Shown: in pieces, positions 47,570 through 56,707 of the stretch | Position numbering within the stretch: the stretch's first letter is position 1 | Layout: every line of letters begins with the position of its first letter | NCBI RefSeq assembly: GCF_019049105.1 | Contig: NZ_JAHQZR010000012.1 | Span: forward strand, 45,998 to 109,997 | DNA: 64,000 nt | Direction: 5' to 3' | Source of the DNA: Leucobacter chinensis | GTDB taxonomy: Bacteria > Actinomycetota > Actinomycetes > Actinomycetales > Microbacteriaceae | Program-made: the position numbers and the translations under genes | Notes under the pieces: generated by a model | Databases searched by the model: none | Told to the model about the DNA's origin: nothing | Seen by the model: only the letters and a program-made list of their open reading frames with translations

Positions 47570-48823
47570 CTATCCCTCACTCGCTGCAAGCCACTCACGA
47601 ATCGCAGCGCCGTGCTCATCAAGCGTTGGGGGCGCCGAGTGCAGTGCCCTTGCCCGCTCGGTCTCACGATCTTCATTCACGTCAAAGAAACGAATGGCCG
47701 GGCCAGGAAGCCGAATGTTGCCCAGTTGCTGATGGTCGACCTCAACAACAAGCCCCTGGGCGTGCACCTGCTCCCACTCATACACCTGAGCAAGGTTACG
47801 TACCCGCCCGGCGGGCACGCCGGCCTCAGTAAGGCTGCGCAGCAGTGTTTCGACCGAGTGCCCTTGAAAGGCCTGCTCCACAAAGGCAATCGTTGTTGCT
47901 CGGTGAGCCACTCGCTCAGCATTTGACTGGAGCCCCTCGGTGTCAGGGTCAAGATCAAACGCCTCGCAGAATGATCGCCAGAGTCGGTCGTTGGCGACAC
48001 TCATTTGCACCGCACCATCGGCACAGTGGAATAGCCCGTAAGGAGCTATCGAGGGGTGATGGTTTCCCTGCGCCGTGGGAGTTTCACCTGCAACGGTCAC
48101 TCGCGTGCCTTGGAACGCATGAATACCAACGAGCGACGACAGCAGTGACGTGCGCACCACTCGCCCATGGCCAGTTTGCTCTCGCTCATAGAGCGCAGCG
48201 AGAACCCCGACAACCCCGTGTATGCCCCCGAGCACATCGGCGATGGGAGTGCCAACACGTTGCTGATCGTCAGGGCCCGCCCCGGTCAACGACATGATGC
48301 CGGCCTCGCCCTGCACGATCTGGTCGTACCCAGGGCGGCCGCCCTCTGGCCCATCGTGCCCAAACCCAGTAATCGAGAGCTGGATCAGGCGAGGGTTCAG
48401 GGCTGCAAGCTCACGAGTTGAAAAGCCAAGGCGATCCATCACTCCCGTACGAAAGTTTTCAATCAGCACGTCAGCCCGCTGCACAAGCTCACGCAGCGTC
48501 TGCACTCCGTCTGCTGATTTCAAATCGAGCGCAATAGATTCTTTATTACGGTTGCACGATAAGAAGTAGCTCGAATACTGTTCACCGTCGTAGCCCTCGA
48601 CAAACGGTGGGCCCCACGAACGGGTGTCATCACCACTACCCGGCGCTTCGATCTTGATCACTCGTGCGCCGAGATCACCAAGCATCTGCCCGGCATGCGG
48701 CCCGGCGAGAGCCCGTGAGAGATCAACGACCAAGATACCGTGTACAGGGCCTTGAGCGTCGGCCGTGTCGGCCTCGCCAGAAGAGTCAGCGACGCTCGCA
48801 GCGTCACGCAGTGTCGTAGTCAC
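47570..48823 (-). CDS. Class III (CaiB/BaiF) CoA-transferase
   Basis: 417-residue family III CoA-transferase, moving CoA between carboxylic acids. ILVVDLSRALAGPHAGQMLG, DLGARVIKIEAPGSGDDTR, RNKESIALDLKSADG and the active-site aspartate in GGRPGYDQIVQGEAGIMSLT (the Asp169 position of formyl-CoA transferase). GTG start at 48823. It would activate the imported solute's acid product in this operon. Relatives act on formate/oxalate, carnitine, succinyl/malate/citramalate and bile acids, so substrate is open. Confidence 0.9.
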   Translation of the reverse strand: MTTTLRDAASVADSSGEADTADAQGPVHGILVVDLSRALAGPHAGQMLGDLGARVIKIEAPGSGDDTRSWGPPFVEGYDGEQYSSYFLSCNRNKESIALDLKSADGVQTLRELVQRADVLIENFRTGVMDRLGFSTRELAALNPRLIQLSITGFGHDGPEGGRPGYDQIVQGEAGIMSLTGAGPDDQQRVGTPIADVLGGIHGVVGVLAALYEREQTGHGRVVRTSLLSSLVGIHAFQGTRVTVAGETPTAQGNHHPSIAPYGLFHCADGAVQMSVANDRLWRSFCEAFDLDPDTEGLQSNAERVAHRATTIAFVEQAFQGHSVETLLRSLTEAGVPAGRVRNLAQVYEWEQVHAQGLVVEVDHQQLGNIRLPGPAIRFFDVNEDRETERARALHSAPPTLDEHGAAIREWLAASEG

Positions 48824-48885
48824 AATGGTTCCCCAATGGTCTTCGAGAGCACGCTAGGCACCCTCATCGGTGAGTAAGTGTGTGG

Positions 48886-48915
48886 GCAGGGCCCGGCTTC
48901 TCGGCCGGGCCCTGC
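48886..48915 (-). terminator. Strong hairpin between potD-like gene and CoA-transferase gene
   Basis: Perfect 12-base arms (GCAGGGCCCGGC and its complement) with a 6-base loop, beginning about 8 bases after the binding-protein stop. No T-run follows. It may end or attenuate the transporter transcript or protect its 3' end, so CoA-transferase and carboxyltransferase could be expressed at a different level. Confidence 0.65.
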
Positions 48916-48923
48916 GCTAATGA

Positions 48924-50039
48924 CTAGCCTTTAAACATGGTCCAGAGCTTGTCGTACTGCTCTTTCACCTCTGGCGAGCAGGGCTCCTGAATCACTGCGT
49001 TCTTCGACTCGTCGGCGGTTGGCACAATCACGGTCGCGCCACCGTCGTCAAGCTTCGCGAGTTCCTCTTCAATGCCCTTCACCGGCACCGAGTACTTGAT
49101 GTAGTTGGAGTTCATCGCAGCGTTTGCCGGGTCGAGCATCCAGTTCATAAAGATCTTCGCGTTATCAGGGTTCTGCGCGTTCTTCAGAATCGACAGGTTG
49201 TCACCGGCAACTGAGAAGCCATCGGTCGGCAACACGTACTGCAGGTCTGTGTTCTGTGCTTTTGCCCGAGCGAACGAACCGTTCCACATACTTGAGAGCA
49301 CCGTCTCACCGCCGGCGAGGCGGTCAATCGTGCCATCAGAGCTGATGATCTTGATGTTTGGGCTGAAGTCGTTGAGCAGGTCAAGCGCCTTCTCGTAGTC
49401 AGCTCCGTCAACACTGCAACGCTCGGCACCCGTTGCGTAGAGCGCCGCATCGATCACGAAGTTCTGATCGTCATGCAAACCAATTTTGCCGCGAGCTTCT
49501 TGGGGCGCCGAAAAGTAATCGGCCCACGAGGTAATCGATTCGCTGACCACGCTCGTGTCATAACCGATTCCGTCATAAATGATGGCGTAGGGCGTCGTGT
49601 ATTTACGCCCGTCATCAAAGTACACACCGACAAAGTCGTCTTCGATATTGCTGCCGTTCGGCCAAGCCTGCGCATCGATTTCAAGCAGCTGGCCGCTCGA
49701 GATGAGATCTTCGGCAACGTAGTCAGAAACCGTGACGACGTCATAGGTCGCTGAACCTGTCTTGATCTTTGCAACCATTTCTTCTGCTGACGAGAAGGTG
49801 TCGACGTTGACTTTAATTCCCGTCTCTTCAGTGAACTTCTCGAGCGTCTCAGGGTTGATGTAATTCGTAAAATTGAAGAGGTTGACAACGCCAGACCCCT
49901 CGGTCGGAAACGCGCCATCAGCAGCCGGCTTTTCTGGCGATGCCGGCCCAGCACTGCATGCTGCGGTGCCAAGCAGGAGTGCTGCCGCTGCCGCTGCCGC
50001 GACAGTGCGGTAAACGGGGGTGCGAACTGAGTTTTTCAT
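48924..50039 (-). CDS. PotD-like substrate-binding lipoprotein (second system)
   Basis: 371-residue extracellular binding protein. Lipoprotein signal ending in LLLGTAACSAGPASPE (lipobox TAAC); GVVNLFNFTNYINPETLEKF and EETGIKVNVDTFSSAEEMVA are the typical PotD-type opening. It begins 3 bases after the PotC-like gene on the minus strand. Ligand residues cannot be assigned without a structure. Distinct from the first system's binding protein at 1445-2509. Confidence 0.93.
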   Translation of the reverse strand: MKNSVRTPVYRTVAAAAAAALLLGTAACSAGPASPEKPAADGAFPTEGSGVVNLFNFTNYINPETLEKFTEETGIKVNVDTFSSAEEMVAKIKTGSATYDVVTVSDYVAEDLISSGQLLEIDAQAWPNGSNIEDDFVGVYFDDGRKYTTPYAIIYDGIGYDTSVVSESITSWADYFSAPQEARGKIGLHDDQNFVIDAALYATGAERCSVDGADYEKALDLLNDFSPNIKIISSDGTIDRLAGGETVLSSMWNGSFARAKAQNTDLQYVLPTDGFSVAGDNLSILKNAQNPDNAKIFMNWMLDPANAAMNSNYIKYSVPVKGIEEELAKLDDGGATVIVPTADESKNAVIQEPCSPEVKEQYDKLWTMFKG

Positions 50040-50042
50040 GGT

Positions 50043-50837
50043 TCAGCCTTTCTTTCGGGTAATGAGCTGTGAGAGAAGAAGAATAAGAATCGAGCCGACG
50101 AGAATCATCGTCGAGAGAGCGTTGATCTCGGGGGTGAGACCGACGCGCAACGAACCCCAAATGTAGAGGGGCAGTGTCGTTGAGCCCGGACCAGCAGTAA
50201 AGAACGACATGATGAAGTTGTCCATCGAAACGATGAAGCTCAGCATGCCGCCCGAAATAATGGCGGGGGTCAGCATCGGCAGCGTGATCCGCCGAAAAAT
50301 CTGTCGTTCGTTCGCGCCGAGATCGGCAGCGGCTTCGAACTGGGTCCAGTCGGTCTCAGAGAGCCTTGAGCGGATCGTCATAAGCGCGAAGGGAAGGCCG
50401 ACAACGGCGTGGCCAACGATCATCGCGGGGAGCCCGAGAGGAACCTTGACGAATGCGAAGAGGCTGAGCAGGGCGATCGAGAGCACGATCTCGGGCAAAA
50501 TCAGTGGTGCCGAGAGCAGACCGTTAATCAGGCTCGAGTTGCGGCGCTTCATGCTCACGAGCCCTACCGAGGCTAAAACCGCGAGCACGAGCACCAGCAG
50601 CGTAGACCAGACCGCGATGATGATCGAGTTCATGAACGCCTGGCGAATCTGAGCCGACTGGAATACCTGAGCAAACCAGTGAACGCTAAAGCCATCCCAC
50701 ACCATCACGATGTTGTTGGCGTTGAACGAATACCAGATAATCACCACGAGAGGCAGGTACAGAAAAACGAGCAGAGCAATACCGATACCCGCGAAGCCAG
50801 GAAAGGCGTTCAGAGCCTTAAACGATGACTTTTTCAC
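50043..50837 (-). CDS. PotC-like permease (second system)
   Basis: 264-residue permease with six hydrophobic segments. Its EAA loop reads EAAADLGANERQIFRRITLP near residue 185. A longer frame starts at 50894, but the GTG at 50837 overlaps the PotB stop as GTGA and gives a basic [14 protein letters not shown] start, so it is preferred. Partner of the PotB-like permease. Confidence 0.92.
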   Translation of the reverse strand: MKKSSFKALNAFPGFAGIGIALLVFLYLPLVVIIWYSFNANNIVMVWDGFSVHWFAQVFQSAQIRQAFMNSIIIAVWSTLLVLVLAVLASVGLVSMKRRNSSLINGLLSAPLILPEIVLSIALLSLFAFVKVPLGLPAMIVGHAVVGLPFALMTIRSRLSETDWTQFEAAADLGANERQIFRRITLPMLTPAIISGGMLSFIVSMDNFIMSFFTAGPGSTTLPLYIWGSLRVGLTPEINALSTMILVGSILILLLSQLITRKKG

Positions 50838-51799
50838 AAGAAACTCGCTTTCTGGCCCTGTCGAGAGAGCCGCTGAGCAGCAAAAGCAAAGCACAAGAGG
50901 GCGATGAGTGTGAGCGCCAGCAAGGCGACAGAAATTGCCGCGCCGAAAGGCCAGTTCATCGACTCCTTGAACTGCCGCTGAATCACGGTGCCGATGAGGT
51001 CAACCTTTGCCCCGCCGAGCAGCATTGGCTGAATGAATGCCCCCAACGCGGGAACAAACACGAGCAGGCTGCCGGCGAGAATACCTGACCTGAGGCTCGG
51101 GAGAAGCACCCGAGAAACGACCTTGCGACGCGTCGCCCCGAGATCGTACGCAGCCTCTGCAAGGCTGAAATCGAACTTCGCGGCGCTCGTGTAAATAGGC
51201 AAGATCATGAAGGGAACAAAGACGTACACGAGCCCAACCGTCGTTGCGAACTGACTCGGAAACATCGCAATGGGCTGAAAGCCCAGGGCCTGAATGCCCT
51301 TGTTGACGATGCCCTGGTCGTTGAGCATGATCATCCATGCGTAGGTTCGAATGAGGGTGTTCGTCCAGAACGGAATCGTCACGGCGATAACGAGCAGGTT
51401 GCGCACCCGCGGCCGTCTCGTCGCAATCCATACCGCGGTCGGTACCGCGATGAGCATTGCAAGAATCGTCGTGAGTCCAGCCATCCACACCGAACGCCAC
51501 AAGATCGCGAGGTACTGCCCGTTAAAGCTTCGATTACCTGAGAAGTCTTCTTCAAAGACAAGCTTGACCCAGCTGTCAAGGTTTACCGGGCCGGCGACCC
51601 CCACGCCGCCTGGAGCCTTGCTCATGAACGAATACCCAATGACGAGGACCACCGGCAATGCAACAAAAATGATGCCGAGAATGACCCCTGGCAGTGCGAG
51701 CCACGGCGAAGCGCTGCCAGGCTTGCGCCACTTCGTCTTTTGAAACTGCTCAGCTGCCTCAAGATTGATGGGAACCGTCGGGTGCGCCGGGCGAGTCAT
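50834..51799 (-). CDS. PotB-like permease (second system)
   Basis: 321-residue permease with about six membrane segments. EAA loop [21 protein letters not shown] near residue 220. The longer N-terminus carries ~35 cytosolic residues before the first helix ([20 protein letters not shown]). ATG at 51799 overlaps the ATPase stop (ATGA). It forms the transmembrane channel with the PotC-like subunit. Confidence 0.92.
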   Translation of the reverse strand: MTRPAHPTVPINLEAAEQFQKTKWRKPGSASPWLALPGVILGIIFVALPVVLVIGYSFMSKAPGGVGVAGPVNLDSWVKLVFEEDFSGNRSFNGQYLAILWRSVWMAGLTTILAMLIAVPTAVWIATRRPRVRNLLVIAVTIPFWTNTLIRTYAWMIMLNDQGIVNKGIQALGFQPIAMFPSQFATTVGLVYVFVPFMILPIYTSAAKFDFSLAEAAYDLGATRRKVVSRVLLPSLRSGILAGSLLVFVPALGAFIQPMLLGGAKVDLIGTVIQRQFKESMNWPFGAAISVALLALTLIALLCFAFAAQRLSRQGQKASFL

Positions 51800-52875
51800 G
51801 ACCTCACCGCTCTCACTGAGTTGGCAGCAAGGGCGAGCGAGACGGTATCACCGACATTGCGCGGCCCATCGTAATCGGCGTCAACCCTCGCCCACAGCTT
51901 CTCGTCACTCGCGTGACGCACGCAGAGCCTCAGGTCGGTGCCGATGTATTCAGAAGCGATGATTTCACCGGCGAAAGAGCCATTCGGAGAAACGTGCAGA
52001 TGCTCTGGCCGAATACCGACCGTCACCGACTCTGCCGATTTAAGCGGCGATACGAGAGCCGCTTGTTCGAGCAGTACGCCGCCATCGGTTCTCGCCGATC
52101 CGCCTTCTTCGGTCACCGAGAGAAAATTCATCTCGCCGATAAACTCGGCCACGAACCGGTTAGCAGGCTCGGCATAGAGCTCTCTCGGCGCCCCAAGCTG
52201 CGCAACTTGGCCGCGGTTAAATACCGCGATTCGGTCACCCATGCTCATTGCTTCTTCCTGGTCGTGCGTCACAAACACGAAAGTGATGCCTGACTCCATC
52301 TGAATGCGCTTGAGCTCGGTCTGCATGCCGCGCCGCAACTTGAGATCGAGCGCTGACAGCGGCTCATCGAGCAGAAGCACATCGGGTTTCTTGGCGAGCG
52401 CACGGGCAAGCGCAACGCGTTGCTGTTGGCCTCCTGACAGCTGTGCGGGGTGACGATTGCCAAACTCGCTCAGCCCAACGAGTTCAAGCATCTCGTCGAC
52501 CCGGGCAACCACCTCGGGAGACTTTGCTTTAAGCCCCTGCATTTCAAGCCCAAAAGCGATGTTCTGGCGCACCGTGAGGTGCGGAAAGAGAGCATAGGCC
52601 TGAAAAACCGTGTTGACCCGGCGTTTGTAAGGAGGCAGCTGATCGATCTGCTCGTTGCCGAGCCAAATCTCTCCACTCGTCGGCTGTTCAAGCCCGGCAA
52701 TTGATCGCAGAAGAGTGGTTTTGCCGCAGCCAGAGGGCCCCAGCATGACAAAGAACTCACCGGGAACAATATCGAGATTGATACCGTCGAGTGCGGTAAA
52801 CGTATCTCCTTCAGGAGTAATAAACTCCTTCTTCAAGTTATGGATAGAAAGCGTTGCGCTGCCGCCATTGGCCAT
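51796..52875 (-). CDS. PotA-like ABC ATPase (second system)
   Basis: 359-residue ATPase energising the importer. Walker [20 protein letters not shown] (~residue 47), Q-loop [15 protein letters not shown], signature [20 protein letters not shown], Walker [14 protein letters not shown]-loop [18 protein letters not shown]. The C-terminal ~110 residues are the TOBE regulatory domain. GGAGGT is 6 bases before the ATG at 52875; a GTG just upstream would be too close. It begins 22 bases after the amidase stop. Confidence 0.94.
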   Translation of the reverse strand: MANGGSATLSIHNLKKEFITPEGDTFTALDGINLDIVPGEFFVMLGPSGCGKTTLLRSIAGLEQPTSGEIWLGNEQIDQLPPYKRRVNTVFQAYALFPHLTVRQNIAFGLEMQGLKAKSPEVVARVDEMLELVGLSEFGNRHPAQLSGGQQQRVALARALAKKPDVLLLDEPLSALDLKLRRGMQTELKRIQMESGITFVFVTHDQEEAMSMGDRIAVFNRGQVAQLGAPRELYAEPANRFVAEFIGEMNFLSVTEEGGSARTDGGVLLEQAALVSPLKSAESVTVGIRPEHLHVSPNGSFAGEIIASEYIGTDLRLCVRHASDEKLWARVDADYDGPRNVGDTVSLALAANSVRAVRS

Positions 52876-52896
52876 CACGCTACCTCCGATTCTTCG

Positions 52897-54339
52897 TTAA
52901 GGGGTTGGGTAAGAGGGGTGAAGAGAAAAAGCTGGGGGCTCGGTGAGCCAGAGAGGGCGAGCCTGCTCGAATTGCTTGGCAATCGACAGGATCAAGCCCT
53001 CGCTGCGTGGGGGCGCGATGAGGTGCAGACCGACCGGGAGGCCATCGCTGCTGAAGCCACAGGGCACGCTGATCGCTACGTAACCCGTGAGCGAAATGCG
53101 CCAGCTCGCCCGCATCCATTCGAGATAGTCGCGTTGCTGAACCCCATTGATCTCGCGCGGCCACGTCTCTTGAATATCGAAGGGCAAGACCGACGTGACG
53201 GGCGCTGCAAGCACGTCGATGGTCTCGAACAGCTCAGCCATGCGGTCATACACCCGAGTACGCTGCTCACGAGCCGCAAACAGATCTCTGCTCGTGAGAG
53301 AGAGCCCCGCCTCGGTATTCGCGATGAGTTCTGAGCCCAGATCTTGACGGTGATCGCGTACCATCGAAGCGAAGGTATGCGCGTAGTTTAAGCCCCTCAG
53401 TGTGCGAAACGCTTCGTCGGCGCCTCTCATATCGGGTTCAACGTCGCGCACAGTGTGGCCAAGCTCACGTAACGTCTCAAGCCCGTCACGGTCGAGCACC
53501 TTGGTAATCTCGGGCTGAATGTCGAGGCCGCCGAGCGTCCTGCTCCACCCGATGCGCAGAGGCTGCGCAACCGGCTGCACCTGTGACCCCATCTGATCAG
53601 GAAAAGCGAGAGGGGTTCGCGGATCGGCCCCAGCGATAACCGAGAGCAGCAACGCTGCGTCGTCAACGGTTCTCGCCATAGGTCCATTCGTCGAGAGCGT
53701 CTCCCAACCATTCGCCGAGGGCCAGTTTGGCACCCGGCCAATCGATGGCCGCAGGCCAACCACGTTGCAGAATGCGGCGGGGTTGCGCAGAGATCCGCCC
53801 ATGTCTGAACCGTCGGCGACCGAGCTCAGCCCCATCGCGAGCGCCGCCGCGGCACCGCCGCTCGATCCGCCCGCACTGCGCGTGGTGTTAAACGGATTCG
53901 TCGTCGTACCGAAAACGCGATTGTACGTGTGTGACCCGGTCCCGAATTCTGGTGTATTCGATTTACCGTAAATAACGGCACCGGCTTCACGCAGTCGCTG
54001 CACGAGCAACGTGTCATAATCAGGCACCGCGGTTGCATACCGGAGCGAGCCGTACGTGGTGCGCAGCCCCGCTGTTTCTTCAAGATCTTTCACCACGACG
54101 GGCAAACCTTCAAGTGGGCGGGCTGGGAGGCCTTCAGCCCTGCGCATGTCAGAGGCTGCTGCCGCCTGCTCAGCCGCGTCGAAGTCAACGCTCACCACAG
54201 CGTTAACCGCAGGGTTGGTGCGTTCATAGCGATTTTTGGTTTCAGACAGTAACTCGGTGGCGCTCAGCTCATGAGCCTGGAGCATCGCAAGTTGCTCACG
54301 AGCACTGCGTCTGACGATGCTTACGTCGTTCGATGACAC
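52897..54339 (-). CDS. Amidase-signature family amidase
   Basis: 480-residue Ser-cisSer-Lys amidase. Lysine in PVVVKDLEETAGLRTTYGSL (~residue 85), cis-serine in GGSSGGAAAALAMGLSSVAD and nucleophilic serine in SDMGGSLRNPAAF (~residue 185). It hydrolyses an amide, releasing ammonia or an amine and a carboxylate. First gene of the operon and preceded by a strong promoter. Followed by transporter genes, it suggests intracellular hydrolysis of an imported amide whose acid product is activated by the CoA-transferase. Confidence 0.92.
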   Translation of the reverse strand: MSSNDVSIVRRSAREQLAMLQAHELSATELLSETKNRYERTNPAVNAVVSVDFDAAEQAAAASDMRRAEGLPARPLEGLPVVVKDLEETAGLRTTYGSLRYATAVPDYDTLLVQRLREAGAVIYGKSNTPEFGTGSHTYNRVFGTTTNPFNTTRSAGGSSGGAAAALAMGLSSVADGSDMGGSLRNPAAFCNVVGLRPSIGRVPNWPSANGWETLSTNGPMARTVDDAALLLSVIAGADPRTPLAFPDQMGSQVQPVAQPLRIGWSRTLGGLDIQPEITKVLDRDGLETLRELGHTVRDVEPDMRGADEAFRTLRGLNYAHTFASMVRDHRQDLGSELIANTEAGLSLTSRDLFAAREQRTRVYDRMAELFETIDVLAAPVTSVLPFDIQETWPREINGVQQRDYLEWMRASWRISLTGYVAISVPCGFSSDGLPVGLHLIAPPRSEGLILSIAKQFEQARPLWLTEPPAFSLHPSYPTP

Positions 54340-54399
54340 CCATTCCTCCTTGAATGAGTCATGGGAGCGAATGCGCCCCCGACAGCTTCTTTAGAAAGT

Positions 54400-54435
54400 A
54401 TTATGAGCACGAGTGTCTGCAATTGTCAATCAATT
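54400..54435 (-). promoter_or_regulatory. Promoter and operator of the amidase-transporter operon
   Basis: On the minus strand TTGACA (plus 54424-54429), 18-base spacer, CATAAT (54400-54405). The palindrome AATTG-TCAAT-CAATT (54421-54435) covers the -35 box, so a repressor bound there would block the promoter. The divergent Lrp/AsnC gene makes it the natural candidate binder, although this 15-bp site is not a known Lrp consensus. Confidence 0.7.
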
Positions 54436-54498
54436 CATTAAATCTGTCTGAATCAGAAAAGCGACTAAGATTGATGTAGCAACACGAAGGAACGACGC

Positions 54499-55503
54499 AT
54501 GACCGATGTTTTCGACGAGACTGACCGTGCCATCAGTGCTGCCCTACTGCGCAACGGGCGGGCCTCATGGCGCCTCATCTCAACGGTCACGGGCATCCAA
54601 GAGCGCACCGTCGCACGCAGGGGCGCCAAGCTCATCGAGAGCGGCCGAGTGCGGGTACACGCACTTTCGCAGTCGCACCCCATAGGTAGGGGCGAAGGGC
54701 ACTTCGCCAAAATCTTCTGCCCGCCGTCACACTTACGTTCACTTGCCCAGTGGTTTGCATCGCGCCCAGAGCCGCTCTGGGTCGCGACGCTCGTGAGTGA
54801 AAGTGCCATTATTTCAGAGTGCTACTTCCAGCCCGAGCAGCGCCCCGCCTTCATTGAGCACGACCTCGCAGAGTTTCCAGTCACCAACTATTCGTTTTCG
54901 AACATCGATCGTTACCACCGAACCGTGCGTGGGTGGCACCCGAATGCACTCAGCGCAGAGCAACTCGATCAACTCGGTGAAAGCGAAGAACGTGCTCTCG
55001 CCTCAGCGAACGACATGCTTGGAGACGGGGCCCACACCCCAGATCTCGTCGACTATGAGATCGTGAAGATTCTCACGAGTGATGGACGCCTGCCTATCGA
55101 AGCGATTGCCGCCGAGCTGGGCATCACAAAGCCCACGGTTCGTCGCCGCATCACCCAACTTCAGCAGTCAGACTTTCTGAGCATTCGCGCCATCATCGAC
55201 CCTGCTTTTTTCGGCCTTCCCCTCGAAGTTCTTGTGACCATCGACACGAAAATCACTGACCTCAGCTGGATCGGTAGCAAAGTTGCAGAAGAGTGGCGAG
55301 TGCGCTGGGCCGCCGAGGTTCCCGCGACCTCGCAGGTACAGGCGTTGCTCACCTTTGAGTCGCGGCATGAAATGTACGCCACACTACGCACTCTCGAGAC
55401 TCGCCTCGGGGACAAGGCTCACCGCATCACCGCCCACTCCCTACTCACCCATTACAAACGAAGCGACGTTGTACTGAACCCGGCGCACCCGCCAGCGAGA
55501 TAG
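54499..55503 (+). CDS. Two-module Lrp/AsnC-family regulator
   Basis: 334 residues with two tandem Lrp-type modules. First HTH at ~residues 6-50 (DETDRAISAALLRNGRASWR, LISTVTGIQERTVARRGAKL), second at ~195-245 (DYEIVKILTSDGRLPIEAIA, AELGITKPTVRRRITQLQQS). Each is followed by an AsnC-type effector domain. Single-module Lrp proteins have ~150 residues, so this is a duplicated form. It faces the amidase-pot operon and is its probable regulator. It may sense the imported compound or its product. The CACGAAGGAACG before the ATG gives a good AAGGA site. Confidence 0.88.
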   Translation: MTDVFDETDRAISAALLRNGRASWRLISTVTGIQERTVARRGAKLIESGRVRVHALSQSHPIGRGEGHFAKIFCPPSHLRSLAQWFASRPEPLWVATLVSESAIISECYFQPEQRPAFIEHDLAEFPVTNYSFSNIDRYHRTVRGWHPNALSAEQLDQLGESEERALASANDMLGDGAHTPDLVDYEIVKILTSDGRLPIEAIAAELGITKPTVRRRITQLQQSDFLSIRAIIDPAFFGLPLEVLVTIDTKITDLSWIGSKVAEEWRVRWAAEVPATSQVQALLTFESRHEMYATLRTLETRLGDKAHRITAHSLLTHYKRSDVVLNPAHPPAR

Positions 55504-55560
55504 GCTCTCGGCGAACGACGCGAGTGCGCACAGGGCTCACGATCCGCTGACTGCATCGAG

Positions 55561-55640
55561 AGCAGACCGGCTGCCTGCACGAGGGCCGACCGGCTGGAGG
55601 ACCGACCGGCTGCCTGCACGAGAGCCGACCGGCTGCCTGA
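55561..55640. repeat. Short tandem repeat with CCGACCGGCTG core
   Basis: Four copies of (C)GACCGGCTG followed by GCCTGCACGAG or GAGG, at 55565, 55588, 55604 and 55627. It ends before a DnaA-box-like TGTGGATAA (55666-55674). No role seen. Confidence 0.7.
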
Positions 55641-55677
55641 CGGCCGGCCACGAGAGACGACCGACTGTGGATAACTT

Positions 55678-56610
55678 ATGCGGGCGCCATCGGATGGCAA
55701 ATACGCTCAGAGCATGCCTATCGACAGCCCAACCCCGCGCACCGCGTTTCTCGCGAGTGAGCGCAGCAAGTACGGGCTCAGCCGATACGCGATGTACCAC
55801 GGTTCAATCGAGACACCGTTTCACGGGCTACGGGCCATGCCTCTAGAGCGCCCGCGCGACCATCTGCACCGAGACGAACTCCTTGCCGAACAGGCCACGT
55901 TCTTCGCCACGAAGTTAAAGCCATTCAGCGCTTTCAGCCATATGACTGCACTGTCACTGCACGGGTGTCCTATTCTGCACGACGATGTGCTGCACGTGAC
56001 CGTCAGCGCTGAAGCCTCGCGCCCTCGCGAACAGGGAGTCGTGGGGCATAGGCGACAGGCCAAGTTTTCGATACATACCGCCAAGGGACTGCCGGTTGTT
56101 TCTCCGTTCACAGCCTTGCTGCAGAGCTCACCAATGCTCAGTGAACTTGAGCTCATCGTGGCAATAGACCATCTCATTAACCGGGCCACCCGGGGTACGA
56201 CCGTCAAGCTCGATCACCTCACACGTCTCGCTCGTGCAACATCGGCACGTGGAGTTAAGACGCTGCGGCGTGCGCTCGATCAGGCTCGATTCGGCGCCGA
56301 GTCCCGGTACGAGACCCTCCTTCGACTCGAGCTCGTACGCCGCGGGTTCACTGATCTTCAGCCGCAGTTCGTTCTTCACGATGCCGCCGGTTTCGTGGGG
56401 CGCTTCGACCTCGTGAGCCGCAAGCATTCATCGATTTTCGAATATGACGGGCAGCAGCATCGCACGAACCATCGACAGTACATCACTGATATGCAGCGAC
56501 TCGACCGCGCACGTCTGCTCGGGTATCGCGTACTCCGGTTTCACTTCGATGATTTCGCAGAGGGCTCGCTCGCAATCGACGCCAAGCTCGCCCAATTTGG
56601 CTTGCGCTAG
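55678..56610 (+). CDS. DUF559-like protein with endonuclease-fold C-terminus
   Basis: 310 residues (298 if the ATG at 55714 is used; no clear ribosome-binding site for either). The N-terminal ~200 residues are of unknown fold, with MTALSLHGCPILHDDVLHVT. The C-terminal ~110 residues have the DUF559/very-short-patch-repair style pattern RFDLVSRKHSSIFEYDGQQH, then LLGYRVLRFHFDDFAEGSL, where Glu-Tyr-Asp-Gly-Gln-Gln-His could be catalytic. Such proteins are common and of unknown function in actinobacteria, and sometimes annotated as AbiEi-like. It lies alone between the Lrp gene and repeat DNA. Confidence 0.7.
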   Translation: MRAPSDGKYAQSMPIDSPTPRTAFLASERSKYGLSRYAMYHGSIETPFHGLRAMPLERPRDHLHRDELLAEQATFFATKLKPFSAFSHMTALSLHGCPILHDDVLHVTVSAEASRPREQGVVGHRRQAKFSIHTAKGLPVVSPFTALLQSSPMLSELELIVAIDHLINRATRGTTVKLDHLTRLARATSARGVKTLRRALDQARFGAESRYETLLRLELVRRGFTDLQPQFVLHDAAGFVGRFDLVSRKHSSIFEYDGQQHRTNHRQYITDMQRLDRARLLGYRVLRFHFDDFAEGSLAIDAKLAQFGLR

Positions 56611-56630
56611 GGGCGCAGCCAGCGCACCCG

Positions 56631-56702
56631 CCCACGCGCCCACGCGCCCACGCGCCCACGCGCCCACGCGCCCACGCGCCCACGCGCCCACGCGCCCACG
56701 CG
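56631..56702. repeat. Nine tandem CCCACGCG octamers
   Basis: Exact 8-base units run from 56631 to 56702, flanked by degenerate copies. Because eight is not a multiple of three, frames shift from unit to unit, and it is not inside a recognised gene. Length may vary by slipped-strand mispairing. Confidence 0.85.
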
Positions 56703-56707
56703 CCCGT

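Noticed and set aside
55561..55640. Repeats near 55.6 kb as a CRISPR or origin iteron
   Set aside because: Irregular spacing (23, 16 and 23 bases) and no partner genes. Kept only as a short tandem repeat.
56631..56702. CRISPR-like array
   Set aside because: Units are only 8 bases with no spacers and no cas genes.
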